Under the pieces are notes generated by a model. The model saw only the letters and a program-made list of their open reading frames with translations. It ran no database searches and was not told where the DNA came from. A stretch of 64,000 nucleotides of DNA from the NCBI RefSeq assembly GCF_016908785.1, contig NZ_JAFBEO010000005.1:1-64000 (forward strand), written 5' to 3'. The position numbers and the translations under genes are program-made. The stretch is from Weissella uvarum. GTDB lineage: Bacteria; Bacillota; Bacilli; Lactobacillales; Lactobacillaceae. This document shows, piece after piece, positions 42,548 to 51,992 of the stretch. How positions within the stretch are numbered: position 1 is the stretch's first letter; every line of letters starts with the position of its first letter.

Positions 42548-44344
42548 TTAATCAGCTCCATCTTGTTCCTGACTAGGGGCTGTTGCCGAAGAAGAAGTTG
42601 ATGGTGCTGGGTTTGAGGCTGAACTAGCGCTAGATTCAGCTGTTGAATCTGTAGTTTCATCAACCGAACCATTTGCTTCACTTGACTGTGATGATGCTTC
42701 AGATTCTGAAGCCTGACTAGCAGCTTGTTGGGATTGTGATTGATGCTTTGTTGAACCAGAACCAGTTGCATGATTGTTCGAATTATTCTGATTTTGCTGA
42801 TTTCCATCATTTGTCGATCCAGAAACATCACTTGTCGTTTCAGGTCCCACCGAAATGACAAAATTAACTGTCGTTTTATCCGGAATAACTTTCTTATCAG
42901 GCTTTATACTTTGATCCATAATGTACCCGACCGGTACATCATTACTATGTGCATGAGACGTCGTAACTGTATAACCCTTCGCCTTAAGACTGTCTGCCAC
43001 ACTTTCAAAGCGTTCATTACGATAATCACCAAAACGAATTTTCCGAGAACCAGTAGAGACGACTAAGTCCACTTCACTTCCGCGTTTGAGATGTTTACCT
43101 GCATCTGGTTTAGCAGAGATAATGCGATCTTTCTTAATGGTGTCAGAATCACGTTCCGTCACATCGCCAACTTTTAATCCAGCTGATTTCAATTCAGCTT
43201 TGGCCTGCTTCATCGTCGCACCTTGGATATCTGGGACTTTTGTTTGCTCTGGTTGTTGCAAACCATAAGCAGTGATGCCAACACATAGTGCCACAATTGC
43301 TAACAAGCACCCTATAATCCAATAACGCTTTTTATGACGGGGCTTGTCGTCCTTTTTAGCCGACTTTTCAACCTTTTTGCTGGTATCCGGCGTTGTAGCA
43401 GCCACTGCTGATGTCTCATCCTTTGCCTGTTGTTCAGGTTGTGTCTTCAAGGCAGGGCGCACCTTTGTCGCTTCATCATTCAGTGCCTCGCCTTCAGGAA
43501 CAAAACGTTCTTCGTTCACTCGATCTGGTGAAAGCGCAGTTGCCAAATCATTGCGCATCGCATTTGCTGATGTATATCGCTCCTGTGGATCCTTAGCTGT
43601 TGCGTGTAGAATAACATTCTCTAACGCTTGCGGGATGCGAGGATCATCTTCACGCACATGTGGCATTGGATCCGTTGTTTGCTTGACAGCAACCGCCACA
43701 GCCGTCTCGCCATCAAATGGCACTTTGCCGGCCAACAATTCATATAACATAATTCCAAGTGAATATATATCACTTTGCGGGGTGGCTGTTTCCCCACGGA
43801 CCTGTTCAGGTGCCATGTAATGTACCGACCCAATGGCCATATTTGTTTGCGTCATCCCAAACGACGATTGGGCCCGAGCAATCCCAAAATCAGTGATTTT
43901 AGCGGTACCATCATTGGTCATCAGGATATTTTGTGGTTTTAAATCTCGATGGATAATGCCATGTTCATGCGCCAATTGAATACCGCTTAAAATTTGACTC
44001 ATGATATCAACTACCTTAGTCAAAGGTAAAGGAAAGTTATCCATCTCATAACGCTTCAAATCCGGACCAGCAATATATTCCGTTACCAAATATTGGTTAT
44101 GATCTTCATCGCCATAATCATAAACTTGGGTAATATTGGGATGTACCAACTCCGTTGAGGCACGAATTTCATTTTCAAAGCGCTTTTGAGCAACTGGATC
44201 ATCACGCATATCTAAACGCATAATCTTCAAGGCAACTTCTCGGTCTAAAATTAAATCGCGCGCTTTATAGACGTTGGCCATTCCGCCCTCACCTAACGAG
44301 CCAATAATTTGATACCGACCACCGAAAACTTGATCAGTCTGCAT
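42548..44344 (-). CDS. prkC: Ser/Thr protein kinase with two PASTA domains
   Basis: Membrane eukaryotic-type kinase that senses cell wall fragments. The 598-aa protein has an N-terminal kinase domain (GEGGMANVY, Lys40, catalytic Asp134 in HRDLKPQN, DFG 152-154), a juxtamembrane region rich in charged residues, one transmembrane helix (341-362), two extracellular PASTA repeats (about 370-505), and a long Ser/Asn/Ala/Glu-rich tail (about 506-598). Many firmicute relatives have three or more PASTA domains. It directly follows stp, its phosphatase, with no gap. Confidence 0.93.
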   Translation of the reverse strand: MQTDQVFGGRYQIIGSLGEGGMANVYKARDLILDREVALKIMRLDMRDDPVAQKRFENEIRASTELVHPNITQVYDYGDEDHNQYLVTEYIAGPDLKRYEMDNFPLPLTKVVDIMSQILSGIQLAHEHGIIHRDLKPQNILMTNDGTAKITDFGIARAQSSFGMTQTNMAIGSVHYMAPEQVRGETATPQSDIYSLGIMLYELLAGKVPFDGETAVAVAVKQTTDPMPHVREDDPRIPQALENVILHATAKDPQERYTSANAMRNDLATALSPDRVNEERFVPEGEALNDEATKVRPALKTQPEQQAKDETSAVAATTPDTSKKVEKSAKKDDKPRHKKRYWIIGCLLAIVALCVGITAYGLQQPEQTKVPDIQGATMKQAKAELKSAGLKVGDVTERDSDTIKKDRIISAKPDAGKHLKRGSEVDLVVSTGSRKIRFGDYRNERFESVADSLKAKGYTVTTSHAHSNDVPVGYIMDQSIKPDKKVIPDKTTVNFVISVGPETTSDVSGSTNDGNQQNQNNSNNHATGSGSTKHQSQSQQAASQASESEASSQSSEANGSVDETTDSTAESSASSASNPAPSTSSSATAPSQEQDGAD

Positions 44345-45085
44345 CTACACGCCCTCGCTTTCTTGATAGCCTAACAACACAGTAATGTTATCAGAACCAC
44401 CCGCTTGATTCGTTTGCTCAATCAACTCATGAATCGCTTGATCAATCGTTGTTGCCTGATTTAGGATATTTGCAATTTGCGTATCATCCAAATGTTTCAC
44501 CAATCCATCCGTCGTCAACATAATCTGATCACCAGATTGTAAAGCAAAGTCAAAGAACTCCATTTCCACTTCATCATCAACACCCAACTGACGCGTTAAG
44601 ACATTACGTCCTGGATTATGCGTCGCTTCAGTGGCATCAATTGATCCAGCTGTCAGTAATTCTTGAGCCAAATTATGATCAACGGTGATTTGATGCAATT
44701 GCTCGTTACGTAACATGTATGCACGTGAATCACCCAGATTAGCAAAACAAATTTGGGATGGGAAAATGACAGCTAACACAATGGTTGTTGCCATGCCTTC
44801 AAGCGTCCGATAACGTTGCGATGTTTGTAAGATCACGTCATTTTCTGCCTTCAAGCTCTCGGTTAACCATGCTTTAGCATCCGCAACCGTTTGGATCTCA
44901 GTTTGCTGCCACTGATTTCCCAAATGTGAAACAGCCATATTTGAAGCGACATCCCCTGCTTGCTCACCGCCAACTCCATCAGCGACGATTGCAAGTTGGA
45001 TGCCAAATTGGTTTTTAAAAGCACCCACATAATCTTGATTATTAGCCCGAACTTTTCCTGTATCGGTGGCATAGGCAATTTTCAT
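44345..45085 (-). CDS. stp: PP2C-family Ser/Thr phosphatase
   Basis: Dephosphorylates PrkC substrates. The 246-aa PPM-family protein has the metal ligands Asp8, Asp18 (ANNQD) and Asp36 (VADGVGGEQAGDVAS), the LGDSRAY motif and GGSDNITVLL near the C-terminus. Its stop codon is directly followed by the prkC ATG. Confidence 0.95.
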   Translation of the reverse strand: MKIAYATDTGKVRANNQDYVGAFKNQFGIQLAIVADGVGGEQAGDVASNMAVSHLGNQWQQTEIQTVADAKAWLTESLKAENDVILQTSQRYRTLEGMATTIVLAVIFPSQICFANLGDSRAYMLRNEQLHQITVDHNLAQELLTAGSIDATEATHNPGRNVLTRQLGVDDEVEMEFFDFALQSGDQIMLTTDGLVKHLDDTQIANILNQATTIDQAIHELIEQTNQAGGSDNITVLLGYQESEGV

Positions 45086-45104
45086 AAAGCACTCCTCTAG
45101 CGAA

Positions 45105-46478
45105 TTAATTTGCTACTTTTTCTAGTGTGGCGATGAAGAACCCATCTGAACCAAATTGATCAGGCATAATGTGCACTAATTGCTGCGTATCAACAATTGG
45201 CAAATCATAGTCCAATTTGGTGGGAACAATTTTAAAATCGGAATGATTTTGCAAAAAGTTTTGAATCACATCATCATTTTCGATCTGCACAAATGTACAT
45301 GTCCCATATACTAAGCGGCCGCCTACTTTGAGTTTATTTGCAACCGCATCTAATATGGCTAATTGAATTTTTTGCAACTGTTGGCTATCAGTGAGCTTTT
45401 TTTCATAGCGCACTTCAGGTTTTCGACGCATTAGTCCAAGCCCAGAACAAGGTGCATCAACTAAAATTCGATCAAAAGTCGCGTCCGCAAAGCTTTCGTC
45501 AACTTTACGAGCATCTAAAAGATGTGGCACTACTTGAGCCCGAACACCCAAACGATCAGCATTATCCTCAATTAACTTTAATTTATGTTCATGAATATCC
45601 AATGCATCAACTTGCCCACCCACAGTTGAGTCTAAATAAGTGGCAATTTGGGTGGTTTTACCTCCGGGAGCAGCAGCCGCATCCAATACCCGCATGCCCG
45701 GTTCAATGTCTAAGCTTGGCACCATCAGCATTGCTGATTCGTCTTGCACGGTAATTAAGCCTTGCTTAAAAGCTTCTGAACTAGCTGCATGCCCATTTGA
45801 AATTCGCAAACCAACAGGCGAGACACGAGATGGTTCAACCTGCAAGCCTTCCGCTTCTAAACTAGCCGTAGCTTCAGCAACCGTTGCTTTAGCAGTATTC
45901 ACACGAGCTGATTGAGCTGGAGCCTGATTAATACTAATGGCAATTGTTTCACTACGTACGACGCCATATTGTTTAACCCACATTTGGATAATCCATTCTG
46001 GCACTGAGTAAGCAATTGATAATCGGTTTACATCATCGGTAATTTTGTTGTAATCCGGTAGTCCTTGACGATCCATAGCGTGCAAAGTTCCCGTAACTAA
46101 ACGACGAATCCCATCATGTCCACGTTTTTTGGCAATTTTAATTGTTTCATCAAAAATAGCACGCTTAGGAACTTTATCAAGATATTGCCATTGAAATAGC
46201 GCGACAAACAATAACTCTCGCACCCATGGGTCCAACTTTTTAGGTTGCTTAATAAAAGGGTCTAACCAATATTCCAAAGTGAGCCGGTGCTGAATAACTC
46301 CATAAACCAGGTTCGTCATAAAATGAATATCTCGCTCGGATAAATCGGCCTGTTTAATCATGGCATTTAATTCTAAGTTCGAATAGGCTCCATTTTGAAT
46401 ATTTTCTAAAGTACGGACAGCCATCGCACGTGGATTTTGTTTCTCCCACTGACTAATAGCAGTTTGTTTTTTACTCAT
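45105..46478 (-). CDS. rsmB: 16S rRNA (cytosine-967-C5)-methyltransferase
   Basis: AdoMet-dependent enzyme making m5C967. The 457-aa protein has an N-terminal NusB-like RNA-binding domain and a C-terminal methyltransferase domain with DAAAAPGGKTTQIA, Cys344 (DAPCSGLG) and Cys394 (YGTCTF), the two cysteines of the family. The start overlaps the fmt stop by 8 bp. Confidence 0.95.
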   Translation of the reverse strand: MSKKQTAISQWEKQNPRAMAVRTLENIQNGAYSNLELNAMIKQADLSERDIHFMTNLVYGVIQHRLTLEYWLDPFIKQPKKLDPWVRELLFVALFQWQYLDKVPKRAIFDETIKIAKKRGHDGIRRLVTGTLHAMDRQGLPDYNKITDDVNRLSIAYSVPEWIIQMWVKQYGVVRSETIAISINQAPAQSARVNTAKATVAEATASLEAEGLQVEPSRVSPVGLRISNGHAASSEAFKQGLITVQDESAMLMVPSLDIEPGMRVLDAAAAPGGKTTQIATYLDSTVGGQVDALDIHEHKLKLIEDNADRLGVRAQVVPHLLDARKVDESFADATFDRILVDAPCSGLGLMRRKPEVRYEKKLTDSQQLQKIQLAILDAVANKLKVGGRLVYGTCTFVQIENDDVIQNFLQNHSDFKIVPTKLDYDLPIVDTQQLVHIMPDQFGSDGFFIATLEKVAN

Positions 46479-47424
46479 GTGAAATTACCTGTTGCCCTTC
46501 ATCAAACTTAGCGTGACCGTTTAGATAAGCAGAAACTGCCATTTTAGGTTTTCCAGCTGGTTGTAATTCATCAAAAGCTAGGATTGTCCCCTCAGCGGCA
46601 GCAATCCAAAGTTCCTTTTTACTTTTCTTCACAACCGTACCAGCTGGAAGATTTGTTGTTGCATCAACCAGATGCGTCTGCTGAACTTTCGTACGCACAC
46701 CGTTAATGGTCGTGTGAGCCGTTGGGAAAGGATTTAACCCCCGAACTTGATTATGAAGTTCTCGCGCTGTGCGGTTAAAATCAAGCACTTCTTGTTCCGG
46801 AGTAATATTAGGCGCAAAAGTCACTTGGTCTGGATCCTGAGGAGTCCGCTCACTGGTACCGTCCACCAATTTTGGCAAAGTATCCATTAGTAAATCACGC
46901 CCCACTAAACTCAACTCATCAAACATCTCCCCTGTGGTCGTGTTTTCACCAATGTTCACGACTTTTTGCGCAATCATATCACCAGCATCCATCGCTTTAA
47001 CCATATACATAATCGTCACACCCGTCTGCGCATCACCGTTCATCACAGCGTAATGAATTGGTGCGCCACCACGATATTTTGGTAACAAAGAAGCATGAAC
47101 ATTAATCGCCGCGATTTTGGCAGCATTCAACAATTTAACCGGCAAAAACTGCCCATATGCAGCTGTAATGATAAAATCAGGTGCTAAATCAATCAAAATT
47201 TGTAGTTCCTCCGAACCAACTAATTTCTCAGGTTGATATACTGGTAGATTTAAATCCACCGCTACTTCTTTAACTGGAGTGGCCGTTAATACCCGCTTAC
47301 GACCAACTGGACGATCAGGTTGCGTTAAAACAGCCAAAACTTCATACGCATCATCGTTAGCCAATGCTTTTAAAATTGGAACTGAAAAATCGGGGGTCCC
47401 CATAAAAATTATTTTTTGTGTCAT
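46471..47424 (-). CDS. fmt: Methionyl-tRNA formyltransferase
   Basis: Formylates initiator Met-tRNA. The 317-aa protein has MGTPDFSVPIL, the active-site motif NVHASLLPKYRGGAPIHYA and YMVKAMDAGDMI, followed by the C-terminal OB-fold domain. It is followed by rsmB as usual. Confidence 0.95.
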   Translation of the reverse strand: MTQKIIFMGTPDFSVPILKALANDDAYEVLAVLTQPDRPVGRKRVLTATPVKEVAVDLNLPVYQPEKLVGSEELQILIDLAPDFIITAAYGQFLPVKLLNAAKIAAINVHASLLPKYRGGAPIHYAVMNGDAQTGVTIMYMVKAMDAGDMIAQKVVNIGENTTTGEMFDELSLVGRDLLMDTLPKLVDGTSERTPQDPDQVTFAPNITPEQEVLDFNRTARELHNQVRGLNPFPTAHTTINGVRTKVQQTHLVDATTNLPAGTVVKKSKKELWIAAAEGTILAFDELQPAGKPKMAVSAYLNGHAKFDEGQQVISHE

Positions 47425-47448
47425 ATTAGCTCCTCTTTACATTTTATG

Positions 47449-47471
47449 TATGCTAGTCAGCTGATGACTAG
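47449..47471 (-). other. Hairpin without T run between priA and fmt
   Basis: GCTAGTCA and TGACTAGC form a perfect 8-bp stem with a short loop, but no T run follows. It may be a processing or stability element of the priA-fmt mRNA. Confidence 0.4.
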
Positions 47472-47475
47472 CTGC

Positions 47476-49896
47476 TTAAACAAAATTAACTGGGTCTCGA
47501 TCAATGACTAAACCGACTTTTTGCTTTTGCAATTGTTGGCCAGTTTGCATTAACTCATCTAAGGCTTTGAATAGATGTTCACTTTTCTTATATTTGATAA
47601 TAATGCGGTAAACATATTTATTGTTCAAACGGGCGACTGACCCCATTGAAGGGCCAAGCATAACCGCTTGTTCATCCAAATGTGGCTTAAGCCAATCCGC
47701 AATTTGATAGGCTACACGTGCTGCTTCATTTTGCTGTTCATGTGTAATTTTTAACTGAATTGTATAAAAATATGGCGAATATTGCCAGTCTTTTCGTAAA
47801 TTCATCTCATACCGATAAAAGCCTTCATAATCATGCTGCTTGGCAAATTGAATCGCATAATGTTCCGGGTTAAAAGTTTGGACAACAACCTCACCATGTT
47901 TTTCATCACGACCGGCCCGGCCTGAGACCTGCGTTAATAGTTGAAAGGTCCGTTCAGCCGACCGAAAATCGGGCAAAGCTAACGTTGTGTCAGCATTCAA
48001 CACTCCCACTAAAGTTACATCCGGAAAATCAAGACCTTTCGCAATCATTTGTGTTCCCAACAAAATATCAGCTTCATGTCGACCAAAGGCTTCTAACATT
48101 TGATCAGTTGCCCCTTTTTTACGCGTTGTATCTAAGTCCATCCGCAAAGTTTTAGCTTGCGGAAAATATTGTTGCAAAAGTGTTTCCACCTTTTGCGTTC
48201 CCGCTCCGAACGGACGAATCCGCTTTGAACCACAATTGGGACATTGTTCAGGAATGGGTTCTTGGTAACCACAGTAATGACAAACCATATTGTGCGAAGC
48301 TTTATGCATCGTTAGCGCCAGATCACAGTTTATACATGTTGGCGTATAGCCACAATCACGACAATTAACATAATTAGCGTAACCGCGACGATTTAACAAA
48401 AGCACGCTTTGCTCACCACGATTCAATCGTTGTTGAATGGCCTCTAGCAACTGATGTGAAAATAATTCATCCTCACCTTGTTTCATTGCTTGACGCATAT
48501 CCACCACTTCTACCGGTGGCAAAGGTTGTTGATTAATCCGATTAGGTAAGCGTAACAAAGTATAGAGACCTTTTTGAGCACGCGCCCGACTTTCCAAAGC
48601 GGGTGTTGCAGAACCTAACAGTAAAGTAGCGCCGTGATATTCAGCTCTCCAGGCTGCAACATCGCGAGCATGGTAGCGTGGATTATCTTCTTGCTTATAC
48701 GAGGCATCATGTTCTTCATCTAAGATAATCAAACCCAGATTATCTAAAGGTGCAAAAATCGCTGAACGTGCTCCCACGACCACTTTAGCTTCACCACGTT
48801 CAATGCGACGCCATTCATCATAGCGTTCTCCATCCGATAAAGCACTGTGCAAAACCGCTACTGATTCTCCAAAACGGCTCTTAACGCGTCGAACCATTTG
48901 TGGCGTTAGCGTAATTTCAGGTACTAACATCAAAGCAGTTTTGCCTTGTGCTAATACTTCAGCCATATCTTGCAAATAAATTTCCGTTTTACCAGATCCT
49001 GTCACGCCTTCCAGTAAGAAGGTCTGATGATCTTTTGATTGTAGGCTAGGCTTTAGTTGGTCAAAAACGGCCTGTTGGTCTGCTGTCAGTGGCAATGGTG
49101 TCGTTGACTCAATCTTTGATGTTAACTGTGGAATCCGGTATTGTTCAATTTCTTGGCGAGCAATCCAGCCATTGCTTTCAGCTTTTTTAAGGGTGGCATA
49201 GTCAATCCCTGTCGCATCAAGCACTTGCTTTTGTGCAATCCACTCATTAGGTGCCGTCATTAGGAAAGTCAATAGCCGTGCTTGTTGTTTGGCCACTTTA
49301 TTCAATTTTTGGCGCGCATCATCATAAGCTTGTGATGACATGAGCGGTTTTAAAGCAGTAACTTTTTTAATTTTCGCCTTATCTCCCACATAATAATTAA
49401 TCGCCACGTGTCCTTGCCGTTGCAACCGTTGGATTGATTTCAATAGTTCAGGTGCGACATGGTCGTCATCTAGGGGTACTTCATAACGGTCTGCAAAAAA
49501 AGCCGTCAATTGGGCATCATCTGCCACCGCGCTCTCGTCAATTAATTGAACAGTTTTAACATACTTTGCTCGCATCACATTGGGTAACATCGCTTGTAGC
49601 ACGCTGATTTTAAAGGCAAAATTACTTTTTGCTAACCAATCTGCTAATGCCAACATTTCATGATTTAAGACCGGTGTTACATCAATCAATTCATCAATCG
49701 ACTTCAAAGGGGCGTCAGTTGTGGTTGTTTCAGTCGTACCTACCACAAACCCTTGCACGCGCCGCGTTCCCCGACCAAACGGGACAACAACACGCATGCC
49801 TGGTTGTACCAGCTCAGCTAATGCGGCTGGTATTTCATAGGTATAGGGTTGATTTGTTTGCATCGTTGGCACATCAACAATCACTTGTGCATACAT
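47476..49896 (-). CDS. priA: Primosomal protein N' (replication restart helicase)
   Basis: PriA loads the replisome at repaired forks. The 806-aa protein has the N-terminal DNA-binding domain (MYAQVIVDVPTMQTNQPYTY), Walker A EGVTGSGKTEIY, DEEH, a zinc-binding Cys region (CRDCGYTPTCINCDL, CHYCGY, CPNCGS) and helicase motifs (QVSGRAGR). The start MYAQVIV is chosen because AAGGGGG lies 8 nt upstream; the longer in-frame start has no such site. Confidence 0.95.
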   Translation of the reverse strand: MYAQVIVDVPTMQTNQPYTYEIPAALAELVQPGMRVVVPFGRGTRRVQGFVVGTTETTTTDAPLKSIDELIDVTPVLNHEMLALADWLAKSNFAFKISVLQAMLPNVMRAKYVKTVQLIDESAVADDAQLTAFFADRYEVPLDDDHVAPELLKSIQRLQRQGHVAINYYVGDKAKIKKVTALKPLMSSQAYDDARQKLNKVAKQQARLLTFLMTAPNEWIAQKQVLDATGIDYATLKKAESNGWIARQEIEQYRIPQLTSKIESTTPLPLTADQQAVFDQLKPSLQSKDHQTFLLEGVTGSGKTEIYLQDMAEVLAQGKTALMLVPEITLTPQMVRRVKSRFGESVAVLHSALSDGERYDEWRRIERGEAKVVVGARSAIFAPLDNLGLIILDEEHDASYKQEDNPRYHARDVAAWRAEYHGATLLLGSATPALESRARAQKGLYTLLRLPNRINQQPLPPVEVVDMRQAMKQGEDELFSHQLLEAIQQRLNRGEQSVLLLNRRGYANYVNCRDCGYTPTCINCDLALTMHKASHNMVCHYCGYQEPIPEQCPNCGSKRIRPFGAGTQKVETLLQQYFPQAKTLRMDLDTTRKKGATDQMLEAFGRHEADILLGTQMIAKGLDFPDVTLVGVLNADTTLALPDFRSAERTFQLLTQVSGRAGRDEKHGEVVVQTFNPEHYAIQFAKQHDYEGFYRYEMNLRKDWQYSPYFYTIQLKITHEQQNEAARVAYQIADWLKPHLDEQAVMLGPSMGSVARLNNKYVYRIIIKYKKSEHLFKALDELMQTGQQLQKQKVGLVIDRDPVNFV

Positions 49897-49932
49897 TTCA
49901 AATCCCCCTTTTCTTGCATTATATAACGTTTC

Positions 49933-49938
49933 ATTATA
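49933..49938 (-). promoter_or_regulatory. -10 box candidate of priA
   Basis: On the minus strand TATAAT lies about 40 nt before the priA start, with a second TATAAT about 13 nt further downstream. No convincing -35 box is seen for either. Confidence 0.4.
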
Positions 49939-49970
49939 ACAAATTTCGCGCCGAACCTCTAATGACAGCA

Positions 49971-50006
49971 AAAAAAATATGCTCACGTTAAACGTTAAGC
50001 ATATTT
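49971..50006 (-). terminator. Terminator of the comG/methyltransferase unit
   Basis: On the minus strand AATATGC pairs with GCATATT around an inner AACG/CGTT pairing, followed by eight T. Confidence 0.85.
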
Positions 50007-50012
50007 GATGGC

Positions 50013-51026
50013 TTAATGGACAAGTTCATTATCTATCAACCAATCGTTTAGTTCATTGACAAAGTTTAAGTTCTCATCACTGTGATTTACTTCAGGTGCT
50101 TTAGCTAATAGAACCGGTTCAGCTTGTTTAGCATCGTCGCCTGCCTTTTGAATGACCAAGAGAGCTTTACGGGCCTTTTTATCCAAAAACAGATTGTCAG
50201 AGAATTGAATAAAAGCTTGGAAATACATTTCATCCGTTTGGAAATATTTAAGTAAGCTAGCTGCTTGATCAGACTCGAATAAATTAGCTGGGACAACCAA
50301 AACACCTAATCCACCAGGACGTAGGTGGCGAATTGTTTCTTCAATCAACAAATGGTGGACATACGTCATCCCTTCTTCTTGTTGTGTCGCGTAACCTACA
50401 ATATCCGTTTTAGGGTAATATCCAACTGGTAAATCACCAATGACCAAGTCCATATCCTTGGTCTCTTGTTGGTCATCCGTATCAAGTGTATCTTGATGAA
50501 TAAGATGCCAGTCTAAATCAAGTAGCGCTGCAACACCACTAGCAACTGTAATCATTGTGTCATCATTTTCAACACCAAAGTAATCTCCCTGATCACCACG
50601 TTGGTTTAAGGCCAAGTTAACGGTTGCTAAGAGATTCCCCGTTCCTAATGTCAAATCTAAAATGCGATGATGACTTTGACTTGGTAAGAATTTTTCAGCA
50701 AGAAAGCTGACCCACATGCCGATTGCATCTGGTGTCGGTTGATAGTTACCTTGAAGTTGGTCCTGTTTAACCGTGGCCACCAATAATAGTTGTAGCACTT
50801 GGCGCTTTTGTTCAAGTTTGAGCGTCGCAAATTGACTATCCTTCAAGTTTTTTCGGACAGCCTTTCGTTCAGCTTGTTCAAGTTGGTCGAAGGCTTCATC
50901 ATTTTGATGCGTTAAACCTTCAAATGCCAAAATTAACGCGTCAATCGCGGGAATATCTAATTGCTCGATTAAGCGTTCTTGTCCGGCTTGAATTTGTTTA
51001 ATCGCGTCTTCAATTTCGTCGTACAT
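50013..51026 (-). CDS. YtxK-family class I SAM-dependent methyltransferase
   Basis: A 337-aa protein of the family encoded next to comG in lactic acid bacteria. It has AdoMet motif I LDLTLGTGNLL (Asp124, Gly128, Gly130) and the family motif DLPVGYYP (198-205) in place of NPPY. The substrate is unknown. GGAGGTGATCAA precedes the ATG, and it has its own promoter after comGG. Confidence 0.85.
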   Translation of the reverse strand: MYDEIEDAIKQIQAGQERLIEQLDIPAIDALILAFEGLTHQNDEAFDQLEQAERKAVRKNLKDSQFATLKLEQKRQVLQLLLVATVKQDQLQGNYQPTPDAIGMWVSFLAEKFLPSQSHHRILDLTLGTGNLLATVNLALNQRGDQGDYFGVENDDTMITVASGVAALLDLDWHLIHQDTLDTDDQQETKDMDLVIGDLPVGYYPKTDIVGYATQQEEGMTYVHHLLIEETIRHLRPGGLGVLVVPANLFESDQAASLLKYFQTDEMYFQAFIQFSDNLFLDKKARKALLVIQKAGDDAKQAEPVLLAKAPEVNHSDENLNFVNELNDWLIDNELVH

Positions 51027-51068
51027 TTGATCACCTCCATAGATTACCTGTTCTGATTAAGTGCTTTA

Positions 51069-51097
51069 ATTATACTCGGATTTGAGCCCCTTGCCCA
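51069..51097 (-). promoter_or_regulatory. Promoter of the methyltransferase gene
   Basis: On the minus strand TGGGCA (51092-51097, 4 of 6 matches) and TATAAT (51069-51074) are separated by exactly 17 bp, just after the comGG stop. Confidence 0.6.
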
Positions 51098-51102
51098 GCC
51101 TC

Positions 51103-51420
51103 CTAGATTGAAAAATAAAACCACGTTGGCGATTTAACTTGATACACACCTTTTTTATCATTAAATGAAATCTCATAGCCGGCCTTTTCAAACCCACCTT
51201 TTTTAATTGCAAGCTCATTATGTCGTATGTATTGCAACGCACGTTGGCGCTGCGTCCAATACACTTCCTCTTGAAGCAAATCACGTTGTTCAACCAATAG
51301 CTGTCCGTGCATGCCATATCCCACACTCATTAACACAAAGCTAAGCAACAGCACTGGTTCTAAACAAAAGGCAGCTTGCTTGGTGTTAAGTATGACAAAT
51401 TTTCTGATTTTGATACCCAT
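51103..51420 (-). CDS. comGG: ComGG-like competence pseudopilin
   Basis: A 105-aa protein with a pilin-like N-terminus (QAAFCLEPVLLLSFVLMSVGYGM), in which Glu lies at the expected fifth position of the mature protein if cleavage follows Ala. The rest is charged, as in ComGG. It overlaps comGF by 35 bp. Sequence is divergent, so assignment rests on position as last gene of the comG operon. Confidence 0.65.
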   Translation of the reverse strand: MGIKIRKFVILNTKQAAFCLEPVLLLSFVLMSVGYGMHGQLLVEQRDLLQEEVYWTQRQRALQYIRHNELAIKKGGFEKAGYEISFNDKKGVYQVKSPTWFYFSI

Positions 51421-51811
51421 CTAAAAAAGTTACCACCATTCGAAACTGACGCTTACTTAAACGCTCAAAACGAACTCTTCTCAAGCCATTTAACAAAACG
51501 AAATGGCCGCCTTTCCTGCTGACTAAACACACTGATGGCAGTCGAAATATTAAATGAGAAGTTTGCTTGGTTATCGGATGAATAAACACAATTTCATCCG
51601 AATAAATATCTTTTGGCTCACATCCAACAAAATGATGCATGACCTGCTGCTCAAAAGCCATCAATTGTTGCTCATGAATGTGCCTTTGTTGGTGTACCCG
51701 TAGTGCCCGATAAAAGTTACTTTGTCCTTCAGTTAATCCAATAATAAGACTCAAAAACAGTAAGCCGATGACACATTCCACAAGAATACTAGCAGTCTTT
51801 TTTGGATGCAT
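51386..51811 (-). CDS. comGF: ComGF-like competence protein
   Basis: A 141-aa protein with an N-terminal hydrophobic segment (ASILVECVIGLLFLSLIIGL, pilin-like with Glu at +5) and a C-terminal region (FRLPSVCLVSRKGGHFVLLNGLRRVRFERL) typical of ComGF. AAAAGGAG precedes the start, and the gene overlaps comGE by 23 bp. Confidence 0.75.
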   Translation of the reverse strand: MHPKKTASILVECVIGLLFLSLIIGLTEGQSNFYRALRVHQQRHIHEQQLMAFEQQVMHHFVGCEPKDIYSDEIVFIHPITKQTSHLIFRLPSVCLVSRKGGHFVLLNGLRRVRFERLSKRQFRMVVTFLDGYQNQKICHT

Positions 51812-51992
51812 GCCACTCCTTTTCTGCTTTTAACACCCGCTGCTCTAATTCGTCACAGCTTTGCTTCAAGTGAACCACCTTATGATATTGGCTAAAAATC
51901 TGGTGCCCCATTGGCAAGGTGATGCTTGTTAATAATAGTAAACTAACGATGCTTTCCATGATTATGAAACCGGAACGGCTAGCGCCACGCAT
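51789..51992 (-). CDS. comGE: ComGE-like minor pseudopilin
   Basis: A 67-aa protein with RSGFIIMESIVSLLLLTSI, a type IV pilin-like N-terminus with Glu at the fifth position. The ATG at 51992 is chosen because GGAGG lies 5 nt upstream. It overlaps the comGD end by 14 bp. Confidence 0.65.
   Translation of the reverse strand: MRGASRSGFIIMESIVSLLLLTSITLPMGHQIFSQYHKVVHLKQSCDELEQRVLKAEKEWHASKKDC

Noticed and set aside
51066-51326. 86-aa frame overlapping comGG
   Set aside because: Shadow of comGG in another frame; the comGG frame keeps operon overlap and the pilin-like N-terminus.
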